64,000 nt of DNA from Actinomycetes bacterium (GTDB lineage: Bacteria > Actinomycetota > Acidimicrobiia > Acidimicrobiales > RAAP-2). The notes under the pieces were generated by a model that saw only the letters and a list, made by a program, of their open reading frames with translations, was not told the origin of the DNA and did not search any database. This document shows positions 63,885 through 64,000 of the stretch, piece by piece; positions within the stretch are counted from its first letter, which is position 1, and each line of letters opens with the position of its first letter. A program made the translations under genes and the position numbers. The stretch is from assembly GCA_021846325.1 (NCBI GenBank), contig JAJZBX010000001.1, positions 207,879 through 271,878 of the forward strand, given 5' to 3'.

Positions 63885-64000
63885 TTGATGGAGAGTTTGA
63901 TTCTGGCTCAGAATGAACGCTGGCGGCGTGCTTAATACATGCAAGTCGAACGGAATCCAAGGAGCTTGCTCCGAAAGATTTAGTGGCGAACGGGTGAGTA
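63885..64000 (+). rRNA. rrs: 16S ribosomal RNA, 5' end only
   Basis: The universal 5' sequence AGAGTTTGATTCTGGCTCAG starts at 63892 (E. coli position 8), followed by AACGCTGGCGGCGTGCTTAA and the V1 region. By this alignment base 1 is about 63885. The gene runs off the window after 116 bases, in the GGCGAACGGGTGAGTA block. The sequence is bacterial; these bases are too few to place the genus. Confidence 0.97.

Overview
The window is GC-rich, gene-dense chromosomal DNA from an actinobacterium. Supporting signs are an actinobacterial-type integration host factor (mIHF) next to gmk and rpoZ, a PriA that has lost its ATPase motifs, caa3_CtaG-type oxidase assembly proteins, a menaquinone pathway, many GTG starts, and extended use of leaderless promoters. 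The 5' end of a 16S rRNA gene at the right edge and the respiratory gene set make me lean towards the Acidimicrobiia, but that class-level placement is inference. I see no insertion sequence, prophage, CRISPR array, tRNA or other clear sign of recent transfer.

Layout. 1-1249: 3' part of a sulfatase. 1258-5446: menaquinone genes menB-menA, converging on menH, which is head-to-head with menD. 5443-9926: ccdA, tyrS, a lipoprotein, three unknown proteins and nfuA. 9958-14437: aroC-aroK-aroB-(small ORF)-aroQ, then efp and nusB. 14448-24822: a terminal-oxidase island with a membrane-SCO1 fusion, an atypical cupredoxin, coxB, coxA, coxC, a 37-residue membrane protein, a second SCO1 protein and two CtaG-like proteins; two paralogous small membrane proteins stand on either side of it. 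24847-44336: an almost unbroken + strand string, pyrR-pyrB-pyrC-carA-carB-pyrD-pyrF, mihF-gmk-rpoZ-coaBC-metK-priA, def-fmt-rpe and ribD-ribBA-ribH-csp. 44333-46147: two leftward genes. 46377-52836: infC-rpmI-rplT, an rRNA methyltransferase, pheS-pheT and a thioesterase. 52789-53688: a leftward EamA transporter. 53754-59578: argC-argB-argF-argR-argG-argH. 59575-63501: a YbaK-like protein and a large nuclease-helicase. 63502-64000: rRNA promoter, leader and the first bases of 16S rRNA.

The genes are mostly core metabolism: menaquinone and haem-copper oxidase for aerobic respiration, chorismate, pyrimidine, arginine and riboflavin synthesis, and translation factors. The most informative signals are regulatory. 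At thirteen gene starts a TANNNT -10 hexamer sits exactly 6 or 7 nt before the start codon, which predicts leaderless mRNAs. The pyrR leader folds into a consensus PyrR-binding hairpin that covers the ribosome binding site. infC appears to start at ATC behind a strong hairpin. A palindrome resembling an ARG box lies over the argC -10 element. Convergent genes repeatedly share their stop codons, leaving no room for terminators.
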